From Neurospora tetrasperma FGSC 2508 (Eukaryota; Ascomycota; Sordariomycetes; Sordariales; Sordariaceae), in the NCBI RefSeq assembly GCF_000213175.1, contig NW_009799179.1, forward strand, positions 1,859,793 through 1,923,792: a DNA stretch of 64,000 bases, written 5' to 3'. The translations under genes and the position numbers were made by a program. Every line of letters starts with the position of its first letter. Within the stretch, counting starts at the first letter, position 1. The notes under the pieces were generated by a model. It had not been told where the DNA came from, did no database searches, and saw nothing but the letters and a program-made list of their open reading frames with translations. This document shows, one piece after another, positions 47,164 through 61,600 of this stretch.

Positions 47164-49051
47164 GAGCTAGGTCAGTGCTGGCTTTTCGGACCAATGTCCG
47201 CTTTTCAAGAGCTTTCGTGTCGAAACAACTCTTGATAGAGGCTGCTAACGACTGTGTTAGTAGCTGCGAGGGATGGGGTCGTGCTAGGCACGTTGAAGAG
47301 CGTGTTGTGCGACGTAGTTGGTGGTGAAGGTAGAAGCAAGTTGGGTGTTGGACCTGCAACCCCGTCACCCAAGTGGCACATGGTGATAAGTAGCAAATGA
47401 AGCTGTCAAGCCGTCAAGGACAGCATATCGGCCATCGCGCTTATGTGGCGCAGGAAGTTGAAATGCTTTCGTTCGGCAGAGAGAAAAAAGATACCTTGGG
47501 TGAACTGACTTTGCGTGACCAGGCGCGATGACCTGGGAGGTACGACTCCTGATAGAAGGATCGTTCTGTCTTCAATCGAGTTTTTTTTCAGTCCGACTCT
47601 TTCGTTGTTTTTCCTCTCGCCCCAGCGCAGGCGTAAAACACAGATGCAGGCAGGGACAGGCCGTGGCCGTGACCGATGACGATGCGCCGAGGTCCCAACT
47701 CAGTATCACAGTCGAATTGAAGGCTTGTCAGAATGGCTATTCTGCACTCGCCGATGGTTCGTTGCGACACAGATGGTAGCGAAAGAGAAGAGAAAAATAC
47801 GACGCAAGGAAAAAGGCAGCGAAGCGCGGCCGGCGACCAGTGTCTCTGTGTTGTTAGGTTTCTGCTAAGCGGAAGTTGCGCGCGGGTTGGAGAGGGAAAT
47901 TTTGAGAGGTTGGATTGCGGAGGGATGATGGAAGAAGCGAGCTGATTACTTATTATTTCAAAAGGACTCGCCCGGCTTTTGACGGATTGGCAAGGTTGCC
48001 CGCTGCGTTGGGTCACAGGCTCAAACCACAACCAGTGCCACGGCAGCTTCCATTCCAACCCGACCGACGGTGGACTGGGTGCTTAGTGCCCGCTAGTGAG
48101 CTTTAGCGTGCAGGCTGCCTGCGTTGCATGCGATGGGGCAGGTAAGCCGGACCGTTTAGGTGGACGTTACCGTATGGTAGCCAGAGAAGGTAACACTGCA
48201 GCGCATATACGGCAGCAGATACGGTGTGCGCAGTCATACCTGTATGTAAGTTTCCGTATCCATGCAGTATCTCCAAGGTTCTGTCACGATGCCAGGGAGC
48301 GGGGCGGTACGTACCGCTCTGCCTTGGAACTGGCTGGGGGGTGCTTCCTTGGAACAGCTACCTCAAGACTTGTAGCCATTCATCCAAGTTGTACTGTGTA
48401 GAGGATACGATTACGACAATATACAGTTTTCGTAACAAACTCCACCTTCAGTTATCACACATGACACCTGTCCTTTCTTCAGATCCTACTTGGGTAGTAT
48501 TGGGATATCATCGAAACAAAGAGGTCAGTTTCAAAATCAAGCGAGCAAAAAAGATACAAGCTGGGATGAAGTCCTGGGAGACAACGAAACTCGGCGGAAG
48601 GCGAGCAGCAATGATACGAGCGCCCTTTGAAAGATCAGTCCGAGAGTCGTCTAAAGAGGGGAAGACTGAGGAAACGGAAGGTTCTGGACATCTGGCATAA
48701 CACCGGATTATGGGAAAGGGTTGAAGACTCGCTTTGCAAGCCGTCAAATACGTGTGAAGGCGGGGCGGGTGCTGCGCGCCGGGACTGCCCGTTTCGAATG
48801 GGGACGCCCAGGCGGTCCGATGCCCGTCGCGGGTCATTCCGAGTCACATCGGACAACGACACGGGGACCGGGCGGTATCGTGTTGTCCTAGGAGCATCGT
48901 GCTAATCCGAGATACCCACCGGTACACAGCAAAATGGTCAAGGTCGTGAACGCCATTCACGAAGCGGCTTGGGCCGTAGGCGTCCAAAGAATAAGGGAAG
49001 GCTAACGTATCGCGTCTGCCTATGTTGACAAAATGTTACGTATAGACTCTT

Positions 49052-49070
49052 AAAAAAAAAAAAAAAAAAA
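49052..49070. repeat. A19 homopolymer
   Basis: Uninterrupted run of 19 A in intergenic DNA. It could be the tail of an old retroposed copy, but no recognisable body was seen before it. Confidence 0.85.
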
Positions 49071-50154
49071 CCTACTCTGGCAAGGTTTATTATAGTACGT
49101 TAGATCTCCGAAAGTCTTTACTCAAGGTTCCATATTAGTTCGATATACAATTACAGAATTGGATTATATCTCTTGACACCCTTCTGATACTCTTGATGGT
49201 ATCTCGTGATTGTACAGTACTATGGACAAGATTGGCCACCACCAACCAGACTTGACTCATGGGTAGGTTTTAGAGGGCCGCCCGCCATACCCGCCCATCA
49301 TTAGCAAGCCGAAAGCAACAACATTTGCATAACAAAGATCGTATGCCTAATAGGTTCTCCCTCCACTCACTCCCATCCTTGTTTTCAGCCCACTTGAATG
49401 GCAGCAGCCCGGTGTAGTTAATATAGGCATGACTGATCGCAAGGCAAAGATTTGCGGTTAGCAGGTGGTTGCAGATAGGGCCGCAGCTTCCTCGCTTAGT
49501 CGCTTTTTACCAAAAAAATCGAGTTCTCCTCTTTCCAAGCACGCGATTACCTCTAGGCCGCGAAGCAAGGAGTTACTTGAAATACCCACCTATTAACGGC
49601 AGTGCGCGACAGATAACATAACGCCAGATTTGGACCCGCGCTTCCAAGGATTCTTGAATGATATAATGCATCTGAGAAGGACGGCAGTACAGCTCGTATA
49701 TCTAGGCACCTCTACCTTCCATGTGGGTAAACGATCTGCCAAGGTCTGGCAGTGAGCAGCACCATGCTGTTTTTCATGTTCCAAGAATTGGATCATTTAT
49801 GTCCACTGGTATTTCAGACCCCAGAACTCGGCCCGTTAAATCGCTGTCGATCAACCGGTATTCCTGCCCATATTTAGCACCAACAGAAAGCTGATATACC
49901 TTTCCAAGGTCAATCTTACCTGTACAGCCCTTCATGCGGCGTGGTGATCATGATCGTTTGATATCAGCTGATAAATTTTGACTAAGCCAAGTACAATGTG
50001 TCCCTACATCACTCCCCTCATGCCTTCCCAGGATCAGGGTTCCATGTGTTCCAAACTAACCTTCGTGTTGTGAGCAGGGGAGCAGAAATCACGTCCATGC
50101 AAACGATCAATAGCATACCCAAACTTTTAGTGGCCGTGTGCTTAGCGCGATATC

Positions 50155-50206
50155 CTCCTTTTTTTTTTTTTTTCGAGAACCAAAAGAAAAAAAAAAAAAA
50201 AGAGGT
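50155..50206. repeat. T16 / A15 inverted homopolymer hairpin
   Basis: CCTCC followed by T16 (50159-50174), a short spacer, then A15 (50188-50202) followed by GAGG. The two halves are complementary and could form a hairpin of about 20 bp. Confidence 0.8.
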
Positions 50207-52592
50207 CTGCGAACTGGAGGCAGGAAAAATCAGGCGTTAGTTGACTGGTAGTCCGATTCGGAATATGCATCGGAACGTCAGACACTGGCACCAACAGTCT
50301 CGGGAATTTCACTGTCATGGCCCGAAACATGGAGGCACTCTAGCAATCCTCTTGGCCATTCTCATCAGAAACACACGTCCACTCTCGGCCCAGTGTTGGT
50401 GAGAAACGGCGTACAAAGGCGCAAACAGACTATCAGACGCACAACTACTTCACTGTCTTCATAAGGCCTGGTGTACAACATGTACAGCGTCATGCGGTGT
50501 AGCCTCGAGACAAGTCTCCTTTTTCCTATCCCATCTCTGCGAGACAACGCCAGATGGGAAGCGGCCGGGACATGAGAAGTACAATCCACATTCAACACCG
50601 TGGGATATGCATCTTCTCGGGACAGTGGCTTCGGTGGGCTGGTTGCTCGCTCTCCTCCGTCTTTTAGGGATGTGGTTGGGCCGTCATAACAGGTAGTTCA
50701 CACCAAGGTGTGCGATCCATTGCCCTTGGAGATGAAGATGTCGCGGGCAAAAAGGCCTGAAATATTACGCCCAGAGGGGCACTGTCTCAGCAGCATTGCG
50801 AACGGCTTTGAGCCATGCCAATGTCACAACCGCTATCATTTCCAAGCCTCCGACGATCGCAACCGCTCGAGCAGTCCCCGAAGACTCTATGTTTCTAGTC
50901 GGTCTCAATCTCGATGACTGAAGACCGGACGGCGCTGGACATCCTGAAGTTGGGTGGTAGACGGGCGCGGACTTGGATAGGCTAAATAGGGGTAAATGCT
51001 CCTTTACACTAGATATGGCTCTGTGATTCTCAGAGCAATCTGACCGGGCTGTCCTTGTCAGTGCATCTGCCTCCTGTACAGAGGTATCATGGAGCCTGAC
51101 GCTGAATGCGTGGCGGCCCAGAGATGGAACCCAGGCATGGAAATGTGGCCGACAAGCAAGTGGATGATCGCACATTGTGCATTGCAGCCGACATAATCTT
51201 GAGCATGCCTTGTCCAAAGACAGCAACTCGATGTCCTCCAATTCGCGAACTCCCGTTTCCCGTGACTATAGTGCACCGGGTTCACCCGTCCGTCTGTCCT
51301 GCCGTCCTGTCAACTGAAGGGAGGCGCCTCCGCACGGCACGGTCGCAATCCTGTTGATCGAGCAGAAGTAACCAACTCAGAAACGGTGGTCGCGTCCCTT
51401 GCTACACAGTGACCAAGCTCGAACCCCTTCATTGGGCGTTACTAACAGCACAAACACCCTGTTCACCGCGAGTGTTGCTTACTCTTGTCTTTTCATCGGT
51501 GAAGTCCACTCTGCCAGTCCGCTTCGAGTGTCTCTCCGGAGATCGTAGTGAAGGGTCTAATGAACAAGATGCTAATATGACAGCTGAAAGCGAGATTACA
51601 AAGGCATTAAACCCCTCGGATCATGGCATCCTCTTCTTTTCGCCCCCACTTGGTAGTCCTAGAGGTAGACGTACTGCACAAACACTCGTTTTCTGAACCA
51701 TAGCTCCTTCCTAGCATATCAATATCCCAGGTGCAGTTTTGCCACACACCCCGAAGTACCTACCATTCTTCACACTGATGTATTTTATGGTGACGGTTGC
51801 GCCGAGCAACATTTCCATCTTCTATCACTGTTTCCACAAGATACAATTCAAGGTAAAATGATGCCCATCGTCCAACGGGTGATTCAACTGGTACTTTGAT
51901 AGGTCCAACGAAAACCAACAAGATTTGCTGGGTTCGAATTAGCACCAACGCAACGGCAAAGCCTTCCAGCTGCTCAAAGTCAGGGCAGCTGGCATTTTAC
52001 AGCAGCACAGCAGTACAACAGCAAAATGGTAAACTTGCCTCACTCGCACTTCCGCATGTCGAAACACGCTGCCGAGGTTTTGAAGATAGCGACGTTCTTC
52101 AGAATCCCAACACAATTGGATGCCTCTTGCTCCGGCCTTTCACACAGGTTTTCAGCGCACTGGAACGCCTCAGCGGCAACGGCCTAGCCAAACGATGGTA
52201 ATTACGAGCCAACGAAACATTATCCTCCACACTCCTACTCTAGGTAACGTAGGCTCCAAGATACCTTCGCTCAACATATATCTCGTGACGATGAGGACCC
52301 GTGAACTGGCGGAATATCCTGATTGTCTTTCTCAGATCCTCCCTCAGCAACATTCCCCCGTCGCATATCCGAAGAGTCATGCCCCAGGATGCTGACGTCC
52401 ACTAGCCCCAGATTCAGAACATAGTGTAAGCATCCTTGTCAGAGCGTCCCAACAAGCCGCTTCGGATCTCCACTATCACAAAAGGGGGACCACAAAAATG
52501 CAAGTTCCAGACTATTTTCGATACGGGGCCGTGTGTGCGTCGGCTTTATGCCACCTGGTCTCTCGAGACAAGGTGTGAGAGATCTTGGACCA

Positions 52593-52640
52593 CCCCCCCC
52601 CCCCCCCCTTTTTTTTTTTTTTCTTTTTCTTTTTTTTTGG
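52593..52640. repeat. C16-T14 homopolymer junction and T-rich tract
   Basis: C16 (52593-52608) runs directly into T14 (52609-52622) and then interrupted T runs to about 52638. All 46 bases are pyrimidine on the + strand. Length may be imprecise because such runs are hard to sequence. Confidence 0.85.
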
Positions 52641-55600
52641 GTGTTCCTCTCCCCTCGAGAATACCGATGGGATGTCAGCATCAGAGGCTGCCTCCCTGAA
52701 CTATCCAAGCCATATGTAGTCTCGTCGCCGTCTCCAGATTCCCCGCCATAATGGAATTGCGGCCCAGGACGGTTGACGCCGCTTGATGCCTCCGAGGTAA
52801 TGCACTCATTAGTCTACATGCTGCAACGCTTCCAGGGCCTCAAGGATGGAGGGAGCCACCCAGGAATGGCGCAAGATTGCACTACCAGATTTTGACAACT
52901 TGGTTCCCGCCGCCATCGGTTCGGGCAGACCCTCCCCAAGAAAGTGGACACGCAGTGCTTACACTACTTACACTCCCTGCTAATGTCATGCCTCCCTTCC
53001 CGTTCCCGTTGTTGGCCCGTCTGCTGGATCCATGGGGACGGGTTCCAGGCCGGTCGTTGTAGGTAGTACTGGTACATAGCTCCTGACTCGTTTGGCTGAC
53101 CTCGGTTCCCATATCTTCATCGACGATGATATCTGCGAATTATCTCGCAGTGAATTCGAATGGCAAGGTGGACTGCTGTGCAGCCGCCAACAACCGGGCC
53201 TGTGGAAAAAGGGGGGGCTGCTTTCATCATTATTGCGAACAGAGGCAGGAACAATGCTCATATCTAGAGGTAAGGTATGCACTAAGACGAAACGTCTACG
53301 ATTGGCAATCGTTGGACCTTTTTCTTCTATTCCCCGGCCTCCTTCCTCTAGACTCATCCCGCTGTTGTCATCTTCTTCTGCACCTTGATGCAGTTTAAAT
53401 AGCTCTTACAGGAAGTCGGAGGTCCGTGTGCGGAGAGGTAGCAATGTTGGGTTGGGTTGGTGGCCCATGCGGATTTTTGACTTTCAAGCGCATCATTCGT
53501 TGCAGAGCGTCCACTGGGTGGCGGCGCTGGCGGGAGATTCTGGGTTGGTCACAGCTTGTCAGACTCATAGGCAATTTGCATCTCGACCCCCCTCACCCGC
53601 TCACCGTTCTGTAGCCACAACTCTTGGTTTCTCCGTCATCAATTACGTCTACAGCGCGGTGTGCTCGCAGGATCAAACTGAACCCTGGCGGCGCCTAGAA
53701 ACGGAACTCTTGGGTATTGGTGTAACGACACCCCGGCGGCTGAGCGCATGCACCGGGCTGTGTTTGCTTGCGATCCCATACCGCGACAAGTCCAAAGTGA
53801 GACGGGACGGGAGGCAGATTTTCACCCAGCAGGACACTGTGTATTGGAGAGTTGAAAGCAACCAGCAAGGCGCCGGGCCCATGGCAAGGGTACGTACTGT
53901 GTGCCCAAAATCTCACATGTACTGTATACTTGTAGAAAACAATTTCGGTTTGCGCATTTCAATTTGGCGTGTTGATCGCTTGTATGTACCAAGATATCTT
54001 GAGTGTTCTCCTGGTGTACCTGCTCACAGTTCCTGAGTCCTTTTTGACAATGGATTTATCGAAGAGTTACGTCGAACAGCTTATGGATGCCTTTACCGAC
54101 CTCCCGGAACTGCCTGATCGATCACAGCATGTTGGTGCGTTCTAGGAGATATAAGTGTACGTTGATACCCTCAGCGAAGGACGATTTTTCTTTTTTAGAT
54201 TTGTTTGTTTATTCTACACATTTCCCGATGCCATGATACATCACCCAAGCTGCCGAATGTATGTGTGGATGGTAGTTTTGGCTCCTGATTTAACTACATT
54301 CACGTGAGGAAACAAGAATTGTCAAATGCCTTACACCGAGCGCCCGAGGAGAACAACTTGAACAAAGCTACAGAATGTGCCAGGTTCAAGGTAGCGCCTT
54401 ACATACGTCAAGTATATTGCGCTGCAACCAAGTGTTGGCCTCTTCGAACACTAGAAAGATGGAACAAGAAGTAGGGAGATGCTCCGGTTGCCAGATGACC
54501 ACCGCCCGCCGTGTCTAACAACCACCCAACCTCCTCCACAATCGGATTTTGAACTTACCTACCACCCCATCTATTCCTCCGTTAGACGACAAGCATTTTT
54601 CTACCGTTGCTTTCACTGTGACAAACGACAGGAAACTTTTATCGCTTGGGTACGGCTGCTCTTACAGATCTCCATTGCGGTTATGACATTGTGTACATGC
54701 AAACAACATGTGTACGTGGCCGGAATGGCAGTAATCCCTTCTGACAACAACAAAAGCAGGGTGGCGTTCGGAATGATTCATCTCTCCCGTTCCTCGTTGC
54801 TCCGTACTGTTTTTCCCTAACCGATTTCTTGTTCCTGAATCTCAAGTGGCACATAGGTACTATTTTGTCTTGTGTTGGGGCCGCACTCGTGATTTTGTGT
54901 TATCTCTGAATGTCTTTTCTTTGTGTCTCGGGGGCGTTGGTGAGCACAGTGACGGAGCAGACCACACATGCTATAATTGGGAAAGTTAACAAAAAAAAAA
55001 TACATATCGAAACAGTGAGTTGACGACCGACGAAGGTGAGCACTTGCACAGATCTTACATTCGCGTCATTAGATTAGCAAGTTTCATTACAGTTCTCAGC
55101 AAGCCTTTACATGTAGCTACTGATTTCTTACCTCTCGATGGTTAGATGACGGCCACCAAGCAAAGAAAGAGACCAAACGTGGTTAGCGTCGCGGACACAC
55201 GCGCAAACAGCATCTTGGTCGATCCTGCTCGTAGTGATTGAGGAGGGCCAACACCTGCAGGTAAGCGGCACAGACTAAAGCAAGGCCTGCCCAGTTTGGC
55301 TGTGGGCGCGAGACCAAGTTGCTCTCTTGTTCCCCATCACGGCGCTTGTCTGAATGTCTGGCGGCTGGAGAAGGCGGTCTGCATGTCTGCAACCGGCTCA
55401 AACTGACCCAGCTAGGTAGCAACCTATCGAAGCTCAAGTCCCTGGTAGGTTTGCGGAGGATCGCGACTCTCGAGAGTGAAATTCCTTCATATGTTAACAA
55501 AAGGTTATACTTAGGTCGCCGTTAAACAGTCACGTTGATGGACATCACATCTCTGGAGGGAGGATTAGAGACAGAGGGTGATGATGCAGTTGGAAAGAAA

Positions 55601-58600
55601 CCAGAGAGGCCTGGCTCCTAGTTACTAGTGCCCTTCTTGGCAGTCACGTGCAGAAACAGTCCTGTACTCCACCATTCTTTCCGCTCAATCTGGCGGGCCT
55701 GGCGGGAACACCGAAAAAGAATGTGTCATTGCTCCGTCGTTAGTGCACCCACTTCGTCACGACACCCTGTCTCCCTGTGTGCCGCGAGCATCGGTTAGGA
55801 GAGGGTGTGGCGTCAATATTCTTTGTTTCCTGTTTCCTAACTCTCCTTTTCTGGAGATGACCATGGCCCATCTGCTATCCCGGTATCTGGGGTCAGCCTG
55901 TCAGACCTCGTTCCTTCTACCCGGGGCTGGCTGGGCGAGTTCGAGGCGTTCAGGCGAAAGCGTTCCGCTATTTGCGTTGATCCACTTCATCTGACTGGAG
56001 CTTTCACGTCCAGGGCGAGCCCCAGGTCCCGTCACGGCCCGTCGGGCCACGCGTGGGTGCTCGTCAGGCTCCATCTCCGTCTTCCTCTCCGTATTGAGAG
56101 CATCTCCTCGCCTAAAGTTGGTCTGTGTCGTATGTCAAGTCGGAGTTCTGCCCGGTAAGTGCATGCGGCACTGTGCGCTAAAACAGATACTGATTGGTGA
56201 AAAGCTACCAGATATAGTACGTACACTGCTCAGTCGACACAAAGGCCCGAGAACGCACACAGCGTACCAACAGACTGGGAATCATTTTCTGCGTGAGCAA
56301 CAAGCCACCAACTTATGGCGTCTTCTGGTTGGCGTCCGGTTGACGTTCCAACGCCGTACCGACCACCGCCGGGAATTACAACGAACGAAGCTCAGCCAAG
56401 ACAAGACAAGCCATGCCCCTAACACGTTACCTACCTGACCGAGCCAACTTCGAGTCCGAGTTGGCGCTCAGGGCGCTGTGACCTCCACGACCTTTTGTGC
56501 GGCCCACGCTGGCGCGGATGATCGAGCACCACAAGGTAGCAGAAACGTTGGAGTGCCCTGTTGGGCCACGTTGCATTGGGGGCCACAACTGTACCTTCCC
56601 GTTCCGCTTCTTCCCGGACGTGCTGCATGTCCGTCATTGCCTCTTCGCTGCAGTTTTTCGTCCTCGCACGGAGAGGAAAGAAAACTGTGTGTCTCGGCCG
56701 AAATGGAGATGGAGACTTCTCCCAAGATTGATGATGTACAGGCAGAAAAGAAACCACGGTATCGTATTTACGGGTAACGTAAATCATGTCAAGTGAATGT
56801 ACTTCGTAAAGCTGCCTTGGGTGGCTTGTAAGCCCGCGCCCGGGCAGCACTGTACCGCAGCACGCCGCGTGGCTCCTGTACGACCGTCACCACTACCATT
56901 CCTTCTCTCGCACGCCCGACCACATACAGCAGACGGGCTATCAAGGCCATTCTCTGAGCATGCTCACAAAACAGGTACCTTTGCGATCCAGAGAATATTA
57001 CACCGGCCGTGATCAGTGGTCAGAAGACTGTCTCCACGCGCCCCATGCGGAGCGATACTGTACTGCGTACAGTACAATGGCCTTGACGACACTAGCGAGA
57101 AAGGCCCGATTTCGCTATTCCTCGCAGAAGCCCGAGAACCTCAGCTGCGACCGGGATGATGCCACCCTTCGTGGGGCTGTGTCGCACACTACTGCAACCC
57201 GTCAAAACGTCAGCACCCTGCGAGAGATGTGATTGGAACACCCGGTAATAAGCGTTATCAAATTCCTGGTTCAGCGAGGAGCTTCTGGTGAAGACCACTG
57301 CAGGGAGAACGCGTTGGGACGTGCGGTAGGACGGACGGGTAAGAAAAACGGGCGGGTTCGCCCGCCGTTCAAGTGACGCGGGCAAGATGCGAGCCCATGC
57401 ATATGGGGGAGTGTGTATCGCCGAGTCTCGGGGATGGTAGTCCCTGAAAAGATTTTTCTGGTCCCCGCCTCTTTACACGGTGGTCGTCATGCATTCAACC
57501 TGTGCTACGCCGTGCAGTACACACTTTGGACACTCAAACCTCATGCGACGGCCGGATACTGGAGCGCCCAGATGTGACGGAAAGCCGTCAGCACAACTTG
57601 GTCACCTTTTATGAATGTCATGTCCAACAACCTTCGGCTTCACACAGGTTTCCTTGTTGCAGTTCGATATTTGAACAATATGAGCCGTCACTCAGTTCAG
57701 TTCGACGAGTCACAAGCCAGTCGCTGTCCTTCCGGCCTCGTTTTTCCAGATTTGTAACCGATCAAGGTAGCAGAGAGCGAACGTCGGACTGTACAGTTGT
57801 ACGGGGATTGGCGCTCGTTTGCCTGGCTGATGCTCAACTCGAGCTGAAAGGTGGAGAGAAGATGCCAGTTTTTTAGCCCACCTGACTGAGAGTCGTCTAC
57901 AAGTGATGGATGGGAAAGAATGAAAGTATGAAACTGGCAAAATGGTACGGTACCACTTGATGCGCATGCCACGGCAGTACATGAGGCAACCAGGAAGCGC
58001 TCGGACTTGCGAGGCAAAACGACCAGGACCTATCGGAGGATGCAATGCACCTTCTATCCCCATTCTGAGCGGACCGGACGGGTTAGTGAACTGTGACCAT
58101 GGACTAGTGTGAGGAGGACAGTTTCATCGATTGGTACCTAGGCTCCTAGGGCCAGAGACGGAAAGACTCGCAGGCAAACGGCGGTGAGCTTCCATCATCT
58201 CCGCCTGTCCATCACCCAGCATCCATGTAGTTTTTGTTATTTTTTTTTTGTTTTTTGTTTCCGGCGCTTGCCATCAGAAATTCCGCAATCGAACCTCTGA
58301 ATTGATATCCGATACCATAGCGGAAAGGGGGAAAACTGGTTGACCACGGCTGTGCGAGGAACCGAATGAACAGGAGGATCCCAGGTGCAGTGAGCGCATG
58401 CAGTCTACCTAGTGCATGTTGCTGACTATTTCTTAGAGGTGGCCAGAGCAAAGATTTTCTACTGACATCCTCGGCAAGAGGGGTCATGAGAGGTGATGGG
58501 GCAGATCTCAAACAATGGGGATCCTGGACTCTCACTCGCATGAGCGAGTTTTCGACGCATGGGGAGCCCAGTCATCTCACTGCTCATGAAGCCCAAAGGG

Positions 58601-61600
58601 ACAAAATTCCCATCGCAAGCCGCCCACCCGCCCGCCTGTTTTCCACCACTATCGTCTGGCTGAAGCTGGGTACCCGCCTACCCGGAGGTCGCCTGTGGTT
58701 GCACTGAAGGGAGACATGGCTTGATGCGGTATTCTTGTCACAGCAGGAGTTTGGCACCTACCGATGCGCTATGGGGCATCTCGGGTGCCATCCTCAGACC
58801 TGTCACTCAACCAAGGCAAGCGAGCGGCAGGCCCGAAATGTGAAATCTGACGACTCCCGCTGAGCCGTCCGGAGTGGGCGCACGCGGGAAAATAGCATCC
58901 ATGGCTATTTCCTTCTCTCGTGGTATACAAAATTGGTCAGCATAAGACCAATTCGCCAGCCTGGGAAGCACACAAGGTCGAAATGGGAAGGATGAGTCTG
59001 ATGTTCAACGGATTAATCGATTAGGTACCCTCCATCAGATTTCTGGTGAAGCCCAACCGAAACTGTGAGAGTGTGGAAGGACAACACTGCAGGCGTCCGC
59101 GCAAAACCGTGCTACCCAGAGTTCCACACCACTCACAGGCACAATAGTATAGACCTCGGTGAGTGCGGAAAGGTGGCTGGCGTTGGGAAAAGGTTCGGCG
59201 GCTCGGCTCGAGACGATGAATCTGGTCTTCTGCCTTAACCGCTCGCTCGCCCAAGGCAATCAACCGCGTGTATCCCTACAGCGCATTTGCATACAAGTGG
59301 CATAGCGACGCATTATCACATCAATGGATCTATTTCGGCAAGTGTACAGACGGCCAGCGCTCTGCAGCAGTTGGTATGGAGCAGCAGGTACACAAGCAGT
59401 GAGGCCTAAACGCAATGGAAGCAAGGTCACTGACTGTTTAACTACCTATCACGACCTAACCAACCACTTGCGAGGCCTGCCCATCATGGGCTCCGTTAAT
59501 GGCTAACATGCTGCAGTCATGGCCATGCTATTGGGTACGACTAGGAGAACGGAACTTTGCGGACATCCAAAAAGGGCCACTGATCGGTTCCCCGTCTACT
59601 GTTTGATTCTCTTCCTGCAGGTGCTACACAGCAGTGTGCAGGAAAAATAGGTGTGGGTGAATAGCTCAGGATGCAGTCTACTTAGACCGACTGTAACTGG
59701 AGCAAGGTGTAGTGTACCACTGCTGAAGTTTACGGCACGCTTCTGCGGTTCTGTGCGTCCAGCGCCAGGGTCATATTCATACATTGCGTTGTGTGTGATG
59801 CTTTCTGTGCCATTATCAAGGCTTGCCAGAAGTGCAGAAACAGAGAAAACCGGATGACGGATTGGGACTCGGAACAGAACGGACATGGCTCAACCCGTGT
59901 GCACGTCTTGCTAATACGGGGAAAGAACACACGTCCCTTATAGCGAATACTTTTGTGACTCAGACACGTAGTGTTCGCTCACAAAAGCTCCCCAACTTCA
60001 CTTCGTCCGACACGTCCGTCGGGTTGCTGTTACTGTATAAGAGGCGCCCTATACCGGGAGCCTGGCCCGAGCCAGGATTACCGAGATCAACTGGAGAACA
60101 GCGTAAGTCCTATTGCGAGGAGCATCAGGGGCTGCTGGGCCGGATTCCAGGTGTACCCAATCAAGACAAAAACAAGACCCAAGGAGTCGGTCCTAGGCTT
60201 CTACGGACCGACGCGAGGGTCCATGCGATGCAGCTAGTGGGGACCGAACAATCCTCTTCCATTCAGTTGTCCCCATCGATCACTCAATCCCTTCTTGGCA
60301 GGTGGCCTTTCTTGGCTTCGTTCGCTTCGCTCCGCTCCGTTTCTTCGTTGGAGCCCAGCTGACTTGCGACCCGCTTCGTAATACCACGCTTCGTAACGGA
60401 AACGATGCGACATCGTATCGTGGTATACGTAAGTACGCACATCAACAGGTATCGTACGACGGTTATTTTACAGTTTTTCTACTCAAACGCCTTCGCTTTT
60501 CGCACGGTACCCGAGAACTCATCCGGCGGGCAGTACCGCAGTTTCCAGATTGCTGGAATCGCCGTGTTCTGACAGGCAAGACCACCTGATATGTCATGGT
60601 TGCTGTATGCGAGATGTCGGCGTTCACAACTCATCACATCGGTTCACAACACCCTTCTTGGCTCCTTGAAACCGAAAGTTGACCAAGCCCACATCCTCTT
60701 GTTCAATGTGCTAACATGGTGGCACAAAATACATTCTGCTTCATGGTGCATCGCGGCGGGCTGCCGAAGTTGGCAAAGCAGTTGACAATCGCTCACTCAC
60801 ATGTTGCCGTCGAGCTAACCAGTACATATTACCACCAACTCTCCTACCTCACCATCGAACTTGACCAAGCTACATAGCAAAGCAATTCGAGTGCGCAGCG
60901 CGGTGAGGGCAGGATCATGAAATAAATGTTACCCTTTTGGGGTGAAGCACTAATGTTCCTTGTCTAGGTCCCGGTCCATTATATGCTGCTGGTATATCCA
61001 TTTCACAAATAGGGGTTGTATCTGGACGCATAGTGTACTGCGACTTACATGGATCTAACTGACTACTAGTCTAGGCGTCCTAGTGAATCCCATTTGTTGA
61101 TTGTACACTACTGGTTTCATTGCTGCTCCCGGCGCCGGGAAGAAACGTCCTCTTCTTTTTTTTTTCTCTTTCCTTTTTTCTCCTTCGGCTTCTCTTCCAT
61201 CTGACCTCTTATTGGGTGGATCACAAGTTTCAATAGGTTACCGAGAAACCAACACCCTCCCTTCCTTAGCTCGATTCGTAGCTTTCTCCGTCTTTACGAA
61301 CTGCCCCGGCTTTACTCTACTCCACACAAGTACGGCCTATTCTAGTATCCTGCATAGATCGGATCATAGGTACCGTGTTCCCTAAAAAGTCATATGTGCT
61401 GAGAGGATGCGATTCCTTCATTGGTAAAGAGAAATACCGTCATACACTTTTGTTATGCGGAGGTCCTTCCCCCCTGGATTGCCAGTCATTTCTGCGCTTG
61501 AAGTGCTCAAGAAGTGTAAATACGGAGTACCTACATATGGAGCATGTCTTTGCCAAAGCTCACCGGCTCGATCTGGCGTTGCCTCCATCAGCTACTAGGT

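Noticed and set aside
46395-47165. Plus-strand open frames of 256 and 192 codons
   Set aside because: They are antisense to the Pro/Gly/Arg-rich exon of the Zn2Cys6 gene, a bias that opens all frames.
51925-51950. GGGTTCGAATTAG resembling a tRNA T-loop
   Set aside because: The base after the loop does not allow the conserved G53-C61 pair, and no acceptor stem was found.
53428-54036. 202-codon plus-strand open frame in the large desert
   Set aside because: No domain or codon pattern like the real genes, and other frames overlap it.
60365-60435. Partial inverted repeat around TAATACCACG / CGTGGTATACG
   Set aside because: The arms are short and imperfect, with no flanking duplication; not convincing as a mobile element.
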